Below are positions 1 through 6,562 of a stretch of DNA of 25,676 nt, in pieces. Position numbers and translations under genes: made by a program. Origin of the DNA: an uncultured Bacilli bacterium (lineage in GTDB: Bacteria > Bacillota_I > Bacilli_A > RF39 > UBA660); the NCBI GenBank assembly GCA_947599755.1, contig CANQFO010000006.1:1-25676 (forward strand). Reading direction: 5' to 3'. The notes under the pieces were generated by a model, which did no database searches, was not told where the DNA came from, and saw only the letters and a program-made list of their open reading frames with translations. Within the stretch, counting starts at the first letter, position 1, and each line of letters begins with the position of its first letter.

Positions 1-292
1 ATATGAAAAGAAACCTTTAATATTAGATTCTGATAATGCCTTTAAAGTAACATTATTTAATGTAAATTATATTGATGTTGATGACTATGTACAATTGTTG
101 CCATCAAATTTAACACAGGAAGAGCAAATAGTAAAATACTTAAAGAAAAATAATAAAATAAATAGATTAACAGTTGAAGCTTTGTTAGAAGTTTCTAAAA
201 CAAGAGCAAATGATATTCTAAATAAAATGATTGATGACAATATTTTAATACAAACAGGTTCTGGTAAAAATATATATTATATGTTAAAATAA
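1..292 (+). CDS. C-terminal part of an ATP-binding/HTH-type transcriptional regulator (5' end outside window)
   Basis: The frame is open to the left edge of the window, so this is the last ~96 residues of a longer protein; the TTG at 95 is internal. The visible start, EKKPLILDSDNAFKVTLFN, resembles the end of the ATPase-like domain in proteins of the AlbA_2 (putative DNA-binding)/HATPase_c_4 family. It is followed by a helix-turn-helix (residues about 35-95) with the pattern LTQEEQIVKYLKKNNKINR...RANDILNKMIDDNILIQTG, typical of a winged helix ending in a short beta wing. Such proteins are common in accessory regions and often of unknown target. A hairpin terminator lies about 110 bp downstream. 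The family call is from memory of the pattern. Confidence 0.6.
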   Translation, partial: YEKKPLILDSDNAFKVTLFNVNYIDVDDYVQLLPSNLTQEEQIVKYLKKNNKINRLTVEALLEVSKTRANDILNKMIDDNILIQTGSGKNIYYMLK

Positions 293-402
293 AATTGATT
301 GATTTACTATATATTAAATCGTTATGAGCAAAAGTTGTTGATATCCCCACAATTTCTCTATTGACGAATCTATTGGAACTTTTCGGACATTAAAATATAT
401 TT

Positions 403-430
403 CATCTCTATTTAGAGATGATTTTTTATT
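403..430 (+). terminator. Intrinsic terminator after the regulator fragment
   Basis: A perfect 7-bp stem CATCTCT/AGAGATG (403-409 with 414-420) has a 4-nt loop and is followed on the + strand by ATTTTTTATT. It fits termination of the rightward gene ending at 292. The reverse direction has no comparable U run. Confidence 0.7.
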
Positions 431-485
431 GAAATAAAAAATTTCCATAGGATCTTTTGATATACTTGTCAAAATTCCTAGGGGG

Positions 486-516
486 TTAATAATTTTGTCA
501 AAGGCAAAATTATTAA
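486..516. repeat. Perfect 12-bp inverted repeat, function unknown
   Basis: TTAATAATTTTG (486-497) and CAAAATTATTAA (505-516) are perfect complements around a 7-nt loop, TCAAAGG. It lies just beyond the 3' end of the leftward gene ending at 564, so it may stabilise or end that transcript, but neither side has a convincing U tract. Nothing else is seen between 293 and 563 apart from the terminator at 403. Confidence 0.5.
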
Positions 517-563
517 TAAAATTAAAATGATATTGATTATTATCACTTTAAGTTATCGTCCTT

Positions 564-1298
564 TTATCTGTAATTTAATTTATTCGCTAGTTCAATTTGA
601 TATTTTCTGAATGTTTCCACTTTGTTAATAGGAACAACAGTCAAAATATATCCATCAATTCTAGCAAATTTGGAAAATCCATCATTTGATGCAAAAAAAT
701 TTATTAACTCTAATTGATTACTTTCCAAAATTGATCTAATTATTGCTAAATCGTGAGTGTCATTTATAATATTATCTTTTCTTCTAAGGCTAATAATTTC
801 ATCATCAGTCTTTATAATATCGTTTTTATCAATTGAATAATTTATATTTTGATGTTTCATTAAACTATTTAGTAAATTAATAATATCTTCTAATTTAAAC
901 TTTTTTTGAACAAATATCATTTGATTATTATCAATCATATATTGTACATAACTAACAAGATTATCAATGTTATCAGGCACTTCTAATGAATGATTAAACA
1001 CACTTGAAACTTTCTTTAAATAATCATTATCTAATACCAGTGGAATATAGATATTATTATCAACATCTACACCTAATCTATATTTAACAACTCGTTTTCT
1101 TTGCTTTTCAATTGTAATGTAAAATACTATTCCAAACAATATTAAAAAACACGGAATAACCAAAATAGGTATAGGTACAGATTCTATTAATACAACAATT
1201 ACAACTGCTAAAATTACAAATGCTAAGAAAAAGCCAATTAATGCTAATAAAACAGATATTTTTACTCTTTTTACAAAATCAGAAAACTTATTATTCAT
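564..1298 (-). CDS. Two-TM membrane protein of unknown function, paralog of the upstream gene
   Basis: I do not recognise a named family. The ~244-aa protein has a short basic N-terminus (NNKFSDFVKRVK), two adjacent transmembrane segments (about residues 16-40 and 43-63), then a soluble, charged ~175-residue domain. That domain contains DIIKTDDEIISLRRKD, which matches DITKDDDEFIKARRND in the product of the next gene upstream, so the two are paralogs. I chose the ATG at 1298 because GGAGG (complement of 1309-1313) sits about 9 nt before it; an in-frame TTG at 1307 lies too close to that site. The start overlaps the upstream stop (ATGAATAA), so the genes are translationally coupled and form one operon with the genes at 1291-2459. 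Confidence 0.75.
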   Translation of the reverse strand: MNNKFSDFVKRVKISVLLALIGFFLAFVILAVVIVVLIESVPIPILVIPCFLILFGIVFYITIEKQRKRVVKYRLGVDVDNNIYIPLVLDNDYLKKVSSVFNHSLEVPDNIDNLVSYVQYMIDNNQMIFVQKKFKLEDIINLLNSLMKHQNINYSIDKNDIIKTDDEIISLRRKDNIINDTHDLAIIRSILESNQLELINFFASNDGFSKFARIDGYILTVVPINKVETFRKYQIELANKLNYR

Positions 1299-2172
1299 TA
1301 TTAGCAACCTCCACTTCGTTGTTGCTTACTTTAAAGAAATCATCATATTTAGATTTTTGCATAATACATAAATAAGTCGGATATTTAACTTTTCCCTCTT
1401 TGTTATAAATTAGAAATGCTACTAATTCATAATCATTTATTTTTTCCTTAATTATTTCATCAAATTTGTATAAATCATATACCATAGTTGGAACAAAATC
1501 GTTTCTTCTTGCTTTTATAAATTCATCATCATCTTTTGTAATATCTACCAAATTGATTTTTAAATCAATGTTATTCTTTTTTAATAAATCGTTTACTTTT
1601 TCACAAGTTAAATTTATAGAGTCAGACCCATTTAATAATTTAATATAATCTTGTTGATATAAATTTGCAAATACATCAGCAATATTTTTATACTGATTTG
1701 GATCAATAAAAGAAATTTGATTATTTGTAATAAGTGAAATTAAAGAATTGAAACGTTCATCAATAACTACATTATCTTCAATGTTGAAATGTTCAACTTT
1801 AAATTCATCATATTCTTCACTTCCATATTTATTGTTAAATTCATTATTCATTATTTTAGCAACTTCTTTATTTTTTACTCTAGCATTATCATATACTCTC
1901 TGTTGCCAAGACCATGGATACATTACAACTGTTCCAAGTGCAGCAACAAATAGAATCCACATAAGTAAATCACTTGATTTATCTTTACTTACTAAAACCA
2001 TTAATATTAAAAAACATACTATTAAAACTGTTAAAAAAGAATAGGCAATAACACCAATAATATTTCCTTTATATACTTTCTTTTTGAACTCTCCAGTTTT
2101 TAAATATTTATAAAGTACAAAGCTATATCTTAACAATATTAGAAAACATATTATATATAAAACTATCTCCAT
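1291..2172 (-). CDS. Membrane protein of unknown function with paralogous cytoplasmic domain
   Basis: The 293-aa protein has three predicted membrane segments near the N-terminus (about residues 2-20, 38-63 and 68-86), followed by a charged soluble domain of about 200 residues. The end of that domain (DITKDDDEFIKARRND ... YELVAFLIYN...PTYLCIMQKSKYDDFFKV) aligns by eye with the 564-1298 product (DIIKTDDEIISLRRKD ... ELINFFASN...YILTVVPINKVETFRKY). AGGAGA lies upstream of the ATG. It sits 14 bp after the small PH-like gene and overlaps the next gene, so three genes form one leftward operon. A regulatory or stress-sensing role at the membrane is possible, but nothing in the sequence proves it. 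Confidence 0.75.
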   Translation of the reverse strand: MEIVLYIICFLILLRYSFVLYKYLKTGEFKKKVYKGNIIGVIAYSFLTVLIVCFLILMVLVSKDKSSDLLMWILFVAALGTVVMYPWSWQQRVYDNARVKNKEVAKIMNNEFNNKYGSEEYDEFKVEHFNIEDNVVIDERFNSLISLITNNQISFIDPNQYKNIADVFANLYQQDYIKLLNGSDSINLTCEKVNDLLKKNNIDLKINLVDITKDDDEFIKARRNDFVPTMVYDLYKFDEIIKEKINDYELVAFLIYNKEGKVKYPTYLCIMQKSKYDDFFKVSNNEVEVANNE

Positions 2173-2186
2173 ATTAATATTCTCTC

Positions 2187-2459
2187 CTACTTATTAATTA
2201 TTTCTTTTATCTTATTACATATTTCATCTGAAACCTTATAGATATTTACTCCAATTGGTTTGCAATTAATTATAACATTATTTTGCCAATTCTTAACGAT
2301 TGCAACTTCTTTTACATCTTCATATAATGTTGTTCTAACAAGTTTCCCTTTTTTATACATTTCGAATTTATCATTATAAAAAACAAATTCAAATTTCGGT
2401 GGGAATAAAATATTTATTCCATTTTGTCCAGGTGCAGTAAATCTAAGTAATTCATTCAT
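2187..2459 (-). CDS. Small PH-like/YcxB-like beta-rich protein, first gene of the membrane-protein operon
   Basis: A 90-aa protein begins MNELLRFTAPGQNGIN. The start at 2459 is supported by a perfect GGAGG (GAAAGGAGGATAAAA before the ATG), so an upstream in-frame start at 2483 is unlikely. The core (FEFVFYNDKFEMYKKGKLVRTTLYEDVKEVAIVKN...VIINCKP) has the alternating strands and the closing helix (EICNKIKEIINK) of bacterial PH-like domains such as YcxB/bPH. That assignment is by pattern only. Its position at the head of an operon with two paralogous membrane proteins suggests the three act together at the membrane. Confidence 0.65.
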   Translation of the reverse strand: MNELLRFTAPGQNGINILFPPKFEFVFYNDKFEMYKKGKLVRTTLYEDVKEVAIVKNWQNNVIINCKPIGVNIYKVSDEICNKIKEIINK

Positions 2460-2888
2460 TTTTATCCTCCTTTCTAATATCAATCTAATTATAACTATAC
2501 ATTACTTTTAACTTTTTTGAAACATTTTAAACAAAAGATATTATAATACTTCTAGAAGTTAGTTGTATTAACTTATATAGTGATTTATCTATCGCTCCAT
2601 ATTGAATTAAATACTTGATATACAAGAGGTTTTATTTTTTTAAGTCTTATTTAAGCCTTACTTTTTTAATATTCTTTTTTTATAAATTAGTCAGAATTAT
2701 TTTCAATTTATTAGAGATTTTTGTAAATAACTATTAAATTTTCACAAACATATCATTTAATCTTAAAAATAAAATATTTTGGTTGAACGACTTAATGTCT
2801 ATATACATATTCGAATAGACATTTCATTTTTCAATTAAATCAATTAAAAAGATTAATATTAATAAAAAAACTTGTTAATATTGATTAT
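2460..2888. other. 429-bp AT-rich gap with inverted repeats and a divergent promoter region
   Basis: I see no gene here. It must hold the promoter of the leftward operon starting at 2459; TATAAT-like boxes occur on the minus strand near 2490 and 2545, but their -35 boxes are poor. A 12-bp palindrome ACTTCTAGAAGT lies at 2548-2559 beside a TATAAT (2542-2547) and could be an operator. A 9-bp inverted repeat AATGTCTAT/ATAGACATT (2794-2802 with 2815-2823) lies nearer the right side. Confidence 0.4.
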
Positions 2889-3149
2889 ATGTTTAGAAGC
2901 GATTGTTTTGATATGAGTATTAAAATTAATGATAAAAATATTATTTTATCTAGTAAAAAAGCAAAAGAAGATATTGAAAAATACATTTCATCATTAAGTA
3001 AGTTTTATAAGATACAACCTATCACTATTGAAAAAGATAAACTAGACATTGACAGTCTATCTAACAAATCTACTTTACAAATCATACCTAATAAAAAGAA
3101 AAATAAGTTTGATAAAGAAAAATATACTTTATTGCAGATAAGTAGTTAA
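2889..3149 (+). CDS. Hypothetical small protein or gene remnant
   Basis: An 86-aa ORF whose second methionine (position 9) begins a plausible protein, MSIKINDKNIILSSKKAKEDIEKYISSLSKFYKIQPITIEKD, with a long predicted helix and a lysine-rich tail. No good ribosome binding site precedes either ATG, and no family is recognised. It may be the remains of a larger accessory gene, since it stands alone between an operon on the other strand and the nuclease gene. Coding status is uncertain. Confidence 0.35.
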   Translation: MFRSDCFDMSIKINDKNIILSSKKAKEDIEKYISSLSKFYKIQPITIEKDKLDIDSLSNKSTLQIIPNKKKNKFDKEKYTLLQISS

Positions 3150-3205
3150 TTTACATCTAAAAGTATACATGGTAAAATATTAGTATTATTTTAAAAGAAA
3201 AATAA

Positions 3206-3229
3206 ATTGGTCAGACGCGTCTGACTAAT
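3206..3229. promoter_or_regulatory. GC-rich palindrome upstream of the nuclease gene
   Basis: GTCAGACGCGTCTGAC (3210-3225) is a perfect 16-bp palindrome, extended to a near-perfect 24-bp one (3206-3229). It stands out in surroundings that are almost all A and T and lies 44 bp before the annotated ATG of the DUF1016 gene. It could be an operator for autoregulation, a recombinase half-site pair, or an mRNA hairpin in the 5' leader. Confidence 0.55.
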
Positions 3230-3269
3230 TCAGAAAGGAGCAATTATTTCAGAAAAAAATGGCAATAAA

Positions 3270-4319
3270 ATGATACAAGAAATTACTAATTTAGTAGAAG
3301 AAGTTAAGTATAATTTAGCTAATGAAATCAATAAATCTATCATTTATGTGTATTGGAATATAGGAAGAATAATAGTGTCAAATGAAAATGAATTTAACAA
3401 CCGATTAGAATATGGTAAAGAAATTTTAAAAGGATTATCAGATGAACTTACTAAATATTTAGTAAAAGGATATTCTATGTCTAACCTAAAATATATGAGG
3501 GTTTTCTATAAAACATATCCAAACTTTGATGAATTAAATGAAAAATTAAGCTGGTCACATTATTGTGAATTGATGATTATTAAGGACATAGATAAACGTA
3601 ATTTTTACGAAAAAGAATGTATTAATTCAAATTGGTCTGTAAGAGAATTAAAAAGACAATTAGATACTTCATTATTTGAAAGATTACTTCTTTCAGATGG
3701 TAAAGTTAATAAAGAAAAAGTTTTAGCATTATCAAAAGAAGGTCAAATTTTAAATAAACCTAGTGATATTGTTAAGCAACCTTATGTTTTTGAATTTCTT
3801 GGAATCAAAGAACAAAAACCAATTTTAGAAAAAGATTTAGAATATAAACTAATAAGACACATTGAAGATTTTTTACTTGAACTCGGTAAAGGATTTATGT
3901 TTGTTGGATCACAACAAAGAATTACACTTAATAATACAGACTATTATGTTGATATGGTATTTTATAATAAATTTTTAAAATCATATGTACTAATTGATTT
4001 GAAAATGAATAATCTTAAAGCTGAAAATCTAGGACAAATGAATTTGTATTTAAACTATTACGAACAAATTGTAAACTCAGAAGATGATGGAAAACCTATT
4101 GGTATAATTTTATGTGCTGAAAAAGATAACATAATGCTAGAGTTTGCTTTAGGTGGCTTATCTAATAATATTTTTGCTTCAACATATACTTACTATATTC
4201 CTAATAAAGAACAATTAATTAATGAAGTTGAAAAAGTTTTAAATGAAACTGAAAAAAAGATTTTGAGTATGATGCTTAAAATCTTTTTTTTCACTATCTC
4301 TTATTTATTTCATCTTTAA
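3270..4319 (+). CDS. DUF1016 / YhcG-family PDDEXK nuclease
   Basis: The 349-aa protein has the two-part layout of the DUF1016/YhcG family. An N-terminal helical DNA-binding part (residues 1-150) contains VYWNIGR and LSWSHYCELMIIKD. A C-terminal PDDEXK nuclease domain (about 185-325) contains YYVDMVFYN, VLIDLK, GQMNLYLNYYEQ and PIGIILC; D228, D243 and K245 fit the catalytic D...(D/E)xK triad. Relatives occur near restriction systems and mobile elements, and a role in defence or recombination is inferred only. The best ribosome binding site (AAAGGAG, 3234-3240) is too far from the ATG at 3270; it is spaced for an in-frame ATT at 3246, which would add eight residues. The last ~20 codons read through a terminator hairpin and overlap the 3' end of thrS by 26 bp. 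Confidence 0.85.
   Translation: MIQEITNLVEEVKYNLANEINKSIIYVYWNIGRIIVSNENEFNNRLEYGKEILKGLSDELTKYLVKGYSMSNLKYMRVFYKTYPNFDELNEKLSWSHYCELMIIKDIDKRNFYEKECINSNWSVRELKRQLDTSLFERLLLSDGKVNKEKVLALSKEGQILNKPSDIVKQPYVFEFLGIKEQKPILEKDLEYKLIRHIEDFLLELGKGFMFVGSQQRITLNNTDYYVDMVFYNKFLKSYVLIDLKMNNLKAENLGQMNLYLNYYEQIVNSEDDGKPIGIILCAEKDNIMLEFALGGLSNNIFASTYTYYIPNKEQLINEVEKVLNETEKKILSMMLKIFFFTISYLFHL
4256..4291. terminator. Bidirectional terminator inside the converging 3' ends of the nuclease and thrS
   Basis: AAAGATTTTGAG (4256-4267) pairs with CTTAAAATCTTT (4275-4286) with one G-U pair and a 7-nt loop. A run of T follows on the + strand and a run of A precedes it, giving T on the minus strand. It serves both convergent genes. 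It lies within the last codons of the nuclease ORF. Confidence 0.75.
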
Positions 4320-5829
4320 TAAATTTCAAAAATTCTTCAATAGATAACGACTTTGTTTCTTCACTACCATATTTACGATAGCTAATTAAATCATTATCTC
4401 TTTCATTATCTCCGAGTATTAAAGTTATAGGATTTTTCATTATATTACTTTGTCTAATTTTTTTACCCATTTGTTCTTTAGAATCGTCATAATCTACTCT
4501 TATATCTTCATCTTCTAAAAGTTGTTTTATTTTCTTGCAATATTCATCATGATATTTAATATTTACAGGGATAATGTTAACTTGTACTGGAGAAAGCCAT
4601 ATTGGTAATACTCCTTTAAATTGTTCTAGTAATAGCACTAAAAATCTTTCATAAGAACCCAAAACTGCTCTATGTACCATAACTGGAGTTTGTTTTTCAC
4701 CTTTTTCATCAATATAGAAAAGTCCAAATCTCTTAGGCATTGCAAAATCTAATTGCACAGTTGGAATCTGAATATCTCTACCCAAAGCATCCTTGAACAT
4801 AAAATCTAATTTAGGTCCATATAAAGCTGCTTCTCCTTCACATCTTTTAGCATTAAGACCTAATTCATCAGATACTTCTTTTAACATTTGCTCACATATA
4901 TCCCAATCTTCCTTACTTCCAATATATTTTTCTTGATGTTCATAATCTCTTACAGATAGCGATACCCAATGATCTTCCCATAATCCCATTCTTGAATAGA
5001 AATCTCTAATCAAATTACACATATTAATAACTTCTTGTTTAACTTGATCTCTTCTGCAAAATGAATGACCATCTTCAACAGTAATAGCATAAACTCTTGA
5101 TAAACTATTTCCTACTGCACCTTGTAATTCTGCACGATACTGTTTATCGCTTTCCATATATCTAATTGGAAGATCTCTATAACTTCTTAATTTGGATGCA
5201 AATATTTGAGTATGATGAGGACATTGTACTGGTTTTAAAACAAATTTATGACCTTTTAGTGATTCTACTCTAAATAATTCTTCATTAAACTTACCTGCAT
5301 GACCAGAAGTTTCAAATAATGATATATCAGCAAGAGATGGGCAACTAACTTTTTGAAATCCATATTTTTTACATACTTTTTCTATTTCCTTTTGAAGTTC
5401 ATCCTTAACAATAGTTCCTCTTGGAGTATAAAGTGGAAGTCCTGCTCCTACATAATCAGAAAAACAAAATAAATCTAAATCTTGACCTATCTTTCTATGA
5501 TCTCTTTCTTTTGCATCTTCTAAAAATTTATTATATTCATTCAAATCATCTTGAGATGAAAAACTTTTACCAACAATTCTAGTAATCATTTCATTGTTAG
5601 CATTTCCTTTAAAATATACTCCACTTATCCTCAAAAGTTTTACATAAATATTTTTATCCAATTTCTTTATTTCATTTTCTAATCTTTCAAAATCATTTTC
5701 ACTTATTTGTTTATCAGATTTAAATTCATAATAAAATTCATCTTCATTATAAGACATATTATCTAATCTTATATCTTTACATTCTTTTTGAATTACTTCT
5801 TTTAATAATTCACAACATTTTTGATTCAT
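4294..5829 (-). CDS. thrS: Threonyl-tRNA synthetase, divergent form with eroded editing domain
   Basis: The enzyme charges tRNA-Thr with threonine in the cytoplasm. The class II core is complete: the Zn ligands are C203 (KPVQCPHH), H255 (VEDGHSF) and H386 (MVHRAVLGSYERF), motif 2 lies at 221-252, and the anticodon-binding domain runs from about 412 to the end. At 511 aa it is ~130 residues shorter than usual. There is no TGS domain. The editing domain survives only as scaffold pieces (EFYYEFKSD; LLRISGVYFKGNANNEM), without the HxxxH and CxGPH residues that hydrolyse Ser-tRNA-Thr. Motif 2 (RYMESDKQYRAELQGAVGNSLSRVYAITVEDGHSF) differs from the usual bacterial RIAEFGxVHR...RxFTQDDAH form and recalls candidate-phylum enzymes from memory. 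It may be a second, acquired copy. The start is the ATG at 5829 after GAAGG; an upstream short ORF overlaps it. Confidence 0.93.
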   Translation of the reverse strand: MNQKCCELLKEVIQKECKDIRLDNMSYNEDEFYYEFKSDKQISENDFERLENEIKKLDKNIYVKLLRISGVYFKGNANNEMITRIVGKSFSSQDDLNEYNKFLEDAKERDHRKIGQDLDLFCFSDYVGAGLPLYTPRGTIVKDELQKEIEKVCKKYGFQKVSCPSLADISLFETSGHAGKFNEELFRVESLKGHKFVLKPVQCPHHTQIFASKLRSYRDLPIRYMESDKQYRAELQGAVGNSLSRVYAITVEDGHSFCRRDQVKQEVINMCNLIRDFYSRMGLWEDHWVSLSVRDYEHQEKYIGSKEDWDICEQMLKEVSDELGLNAKRCEGEAALYGPKLDFMFKDALGRDIQIPTVQLDFAMPKRFGLFYIDEKGEKQTPVMVHRAVLGSYERFLVLLLEQFKGVLPIWLSPVQVNIIPVNIKYHDEYCKKIKQLLEDEDIRVDYDDSKEQMGKKIRQSNIMKNPITLILGDNERDNDLISYRKYGSEETKSLSIEEFLKFIKDEINKR

Positions 5830-5893
5830 AATTTACCTTCTTTCTTTTATTTCTTTTGAGGGAGAAAATCGTATCAATTTCCGTTTCCGTCAT
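5813..5893 (-). CDS. Short upstream ORF with three Thr (ACG) codons overlapping the thrS start
   Basis: Immediately after the T-box terminator, AAAGGAG precedes an ATG at 5893 by a normal distance. The 26-codon ORF begins MTETEIDTIF and ends with TGA at 5813, 17 bases inside thrS in another frame. Three of its first eight codons are Thr, and all are ACG, which should be uncommon in DNA this AT-rich. Its ribosome binding site is better than that of thrS (GAAGG), so thrS translation may be coupled to translation of this ORF. A role as a translational threonine sensor is inferred. Confidence 0.5.
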
Positions 5894-5910
5894 TTAATCA
5901 TCTCCTTTAT

Positions 5911-5964
5911 AAAACAAAAAGAGAATAATACCATAGGAGTCTATTTAAGACGGTACCATCCTCT
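5911..5964 (-). terminator. T-box leader terminator
   Basis: The 13-bp helix (5952-5964 with 5920-5932, several G-U pairs) is followed by UUUUUGUUUU (complement of 5911-5920). It is mutually exclusive with the antiterminator around UGGUACCG. Confidence 0.85.
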
Positions 5965-6118
5965 TATTTTACTTAATTCTTTTAACCGAAATTTCGGGCA
6001 ATCTCTTTCGAGTGCAACTAATAGGTAGTAATTATTAGATTTATTTATTATCTTCCACCAATTGATAACTCTCTATAAAATAAGTTTCTAACAATCATGT
6101 CCTATATTATCGTTTTTA
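5911..6118 (-). ncRNA. T-box riboswitch (threonine) upstream of thrS
   Basis: Reading the minus strand, a Stem I region with the conserved AGAGAG and GGUGGAA elements (about 6049-6077) is followed by consecutive Thr triplets ACU ACC (6029-6024) in the specifier position. A Stem III hairpin CCCGAAAUUUCGG comes next, then the T-box core AGGAUGGUACCG. An antiterminator UAAGA/UCUUA can form around the UGGU that pairs with the ACCA end of uncharged tRNA. Alternatively AGAGGATGGTACC pairs with GGTATTATTCTCT to form the terminator. Uncharged tRNA-Thr would therefore switch on thrS. A TATAAT at 6126-6131 could give a T-box-only transcript, but its -35 is poor. Confidence 0.92.
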
Positions 6119-6157
6119 CATTAATATTATATCATCAATTTTCTTAAATTTTACTAA

Positions 6158-6193
6158 AATTAAAAGTCTATCACTTTGATTGTAATAGACTTT
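6158..6193 (-). terminator. Attenuator-type terminator downstream of the Thr leader peptide
   Basis: On the minus strand AAAGTCTAT (6193-6185) pairs perfectly with ATAGACTTT (6171-6163) around a 13-nt loop, followed by TAATTTT. It lies 35 nt after the stop codon of the Thr-rich leader peptide, as in classical amino-acid attenuators. The loop sequence ACAATCAA (6183-6176) is the complement of TTGATTGT inside the end of the leader peptide gene (6250-6243), and ATAGA just after it can pair with TCTAT of the terminator 5' arm. This gives a possible competing antiterminator. Confidence 0.6.
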
Positions 6194-6227
6194 GTATAAG
6201 CGATATAATTTATTTATATTTCTATAG

Positions 6228-6311
6228 TTATACAATGCTAAAACAATCAATAATAACAATTGATTTTAATGTCGTTATAGTAGTTGTCGTTGTTAAGTGA
6301 TTATTTAACAT
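6228..6311 (-). CDS. Threonine-rich leader peptide (thrL-like attenuator peptide)
   Basis: A 27-codon ORF starts with ATG at 6311 after GGGAG (complement of 6319-6323) and encodes MLNNHLTTTTTITTLKSIVIIDCFSIV. Seven of eight consecutive codons are Thr, with one Ile between them, in the style of the enterobacterial thr operon leader. Just after the Thr run, AATCAAT and ATTGATT can form a 7-bp hairpin. The second arm can instead pair with the loop of the downstream terminator. Stalling on Thr codons would cover the first arm and favour the antiterminator. The peptide has no other evident function. The gene controlled is thrS, 400 nt further on and past a T-box. Confidence 0.75.
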   Translation of the reverse strand: MLNNHLTTTTTITTLKSIVIIDCFSIV

Positions 6312-6333
6312 TTTAATCTCTCCCTTTCAAAAG

Positions 6334-6368
6334 CAATTAAATAATACCATATTTACACTGATTTTCAA
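6334..6368 (-). promoter_or_regulatory. Candidate promoter of the thrS leader
   Basis: On the minus strand TTGAAA (6368-6363) is separated by 16 bp from TATTAT (6346-6341), placing transcription start near 6334, about 23 nt before the Thr-rich leader peptide. The transcript would carry the attenuator and the T-box in series before thrS. Confidence 0.55.
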
Positions 6369-6562
6369 TTTTGTATTTTTCTTGTCCTTTTCCTTTCACA
6401 ATTTTTCTTAGTAAATAACATAGATTATACAAAACTATTATACCTTATTGCTATTTTTACTAACTTATTATCATTATAGTATAACATTTAAAAAAATGGT
6501 AACTTTTTTTACTCTTTAGTATTTGTTTTTTATCTGACCAATCTCTTTTCATATCACCAATA

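Noticed and set aside
486..516. Terminator for the 564-1298 gene
   Set aside because: The stem is perfect but neither strand has the U tract needed; kept only as an inverted repeat.
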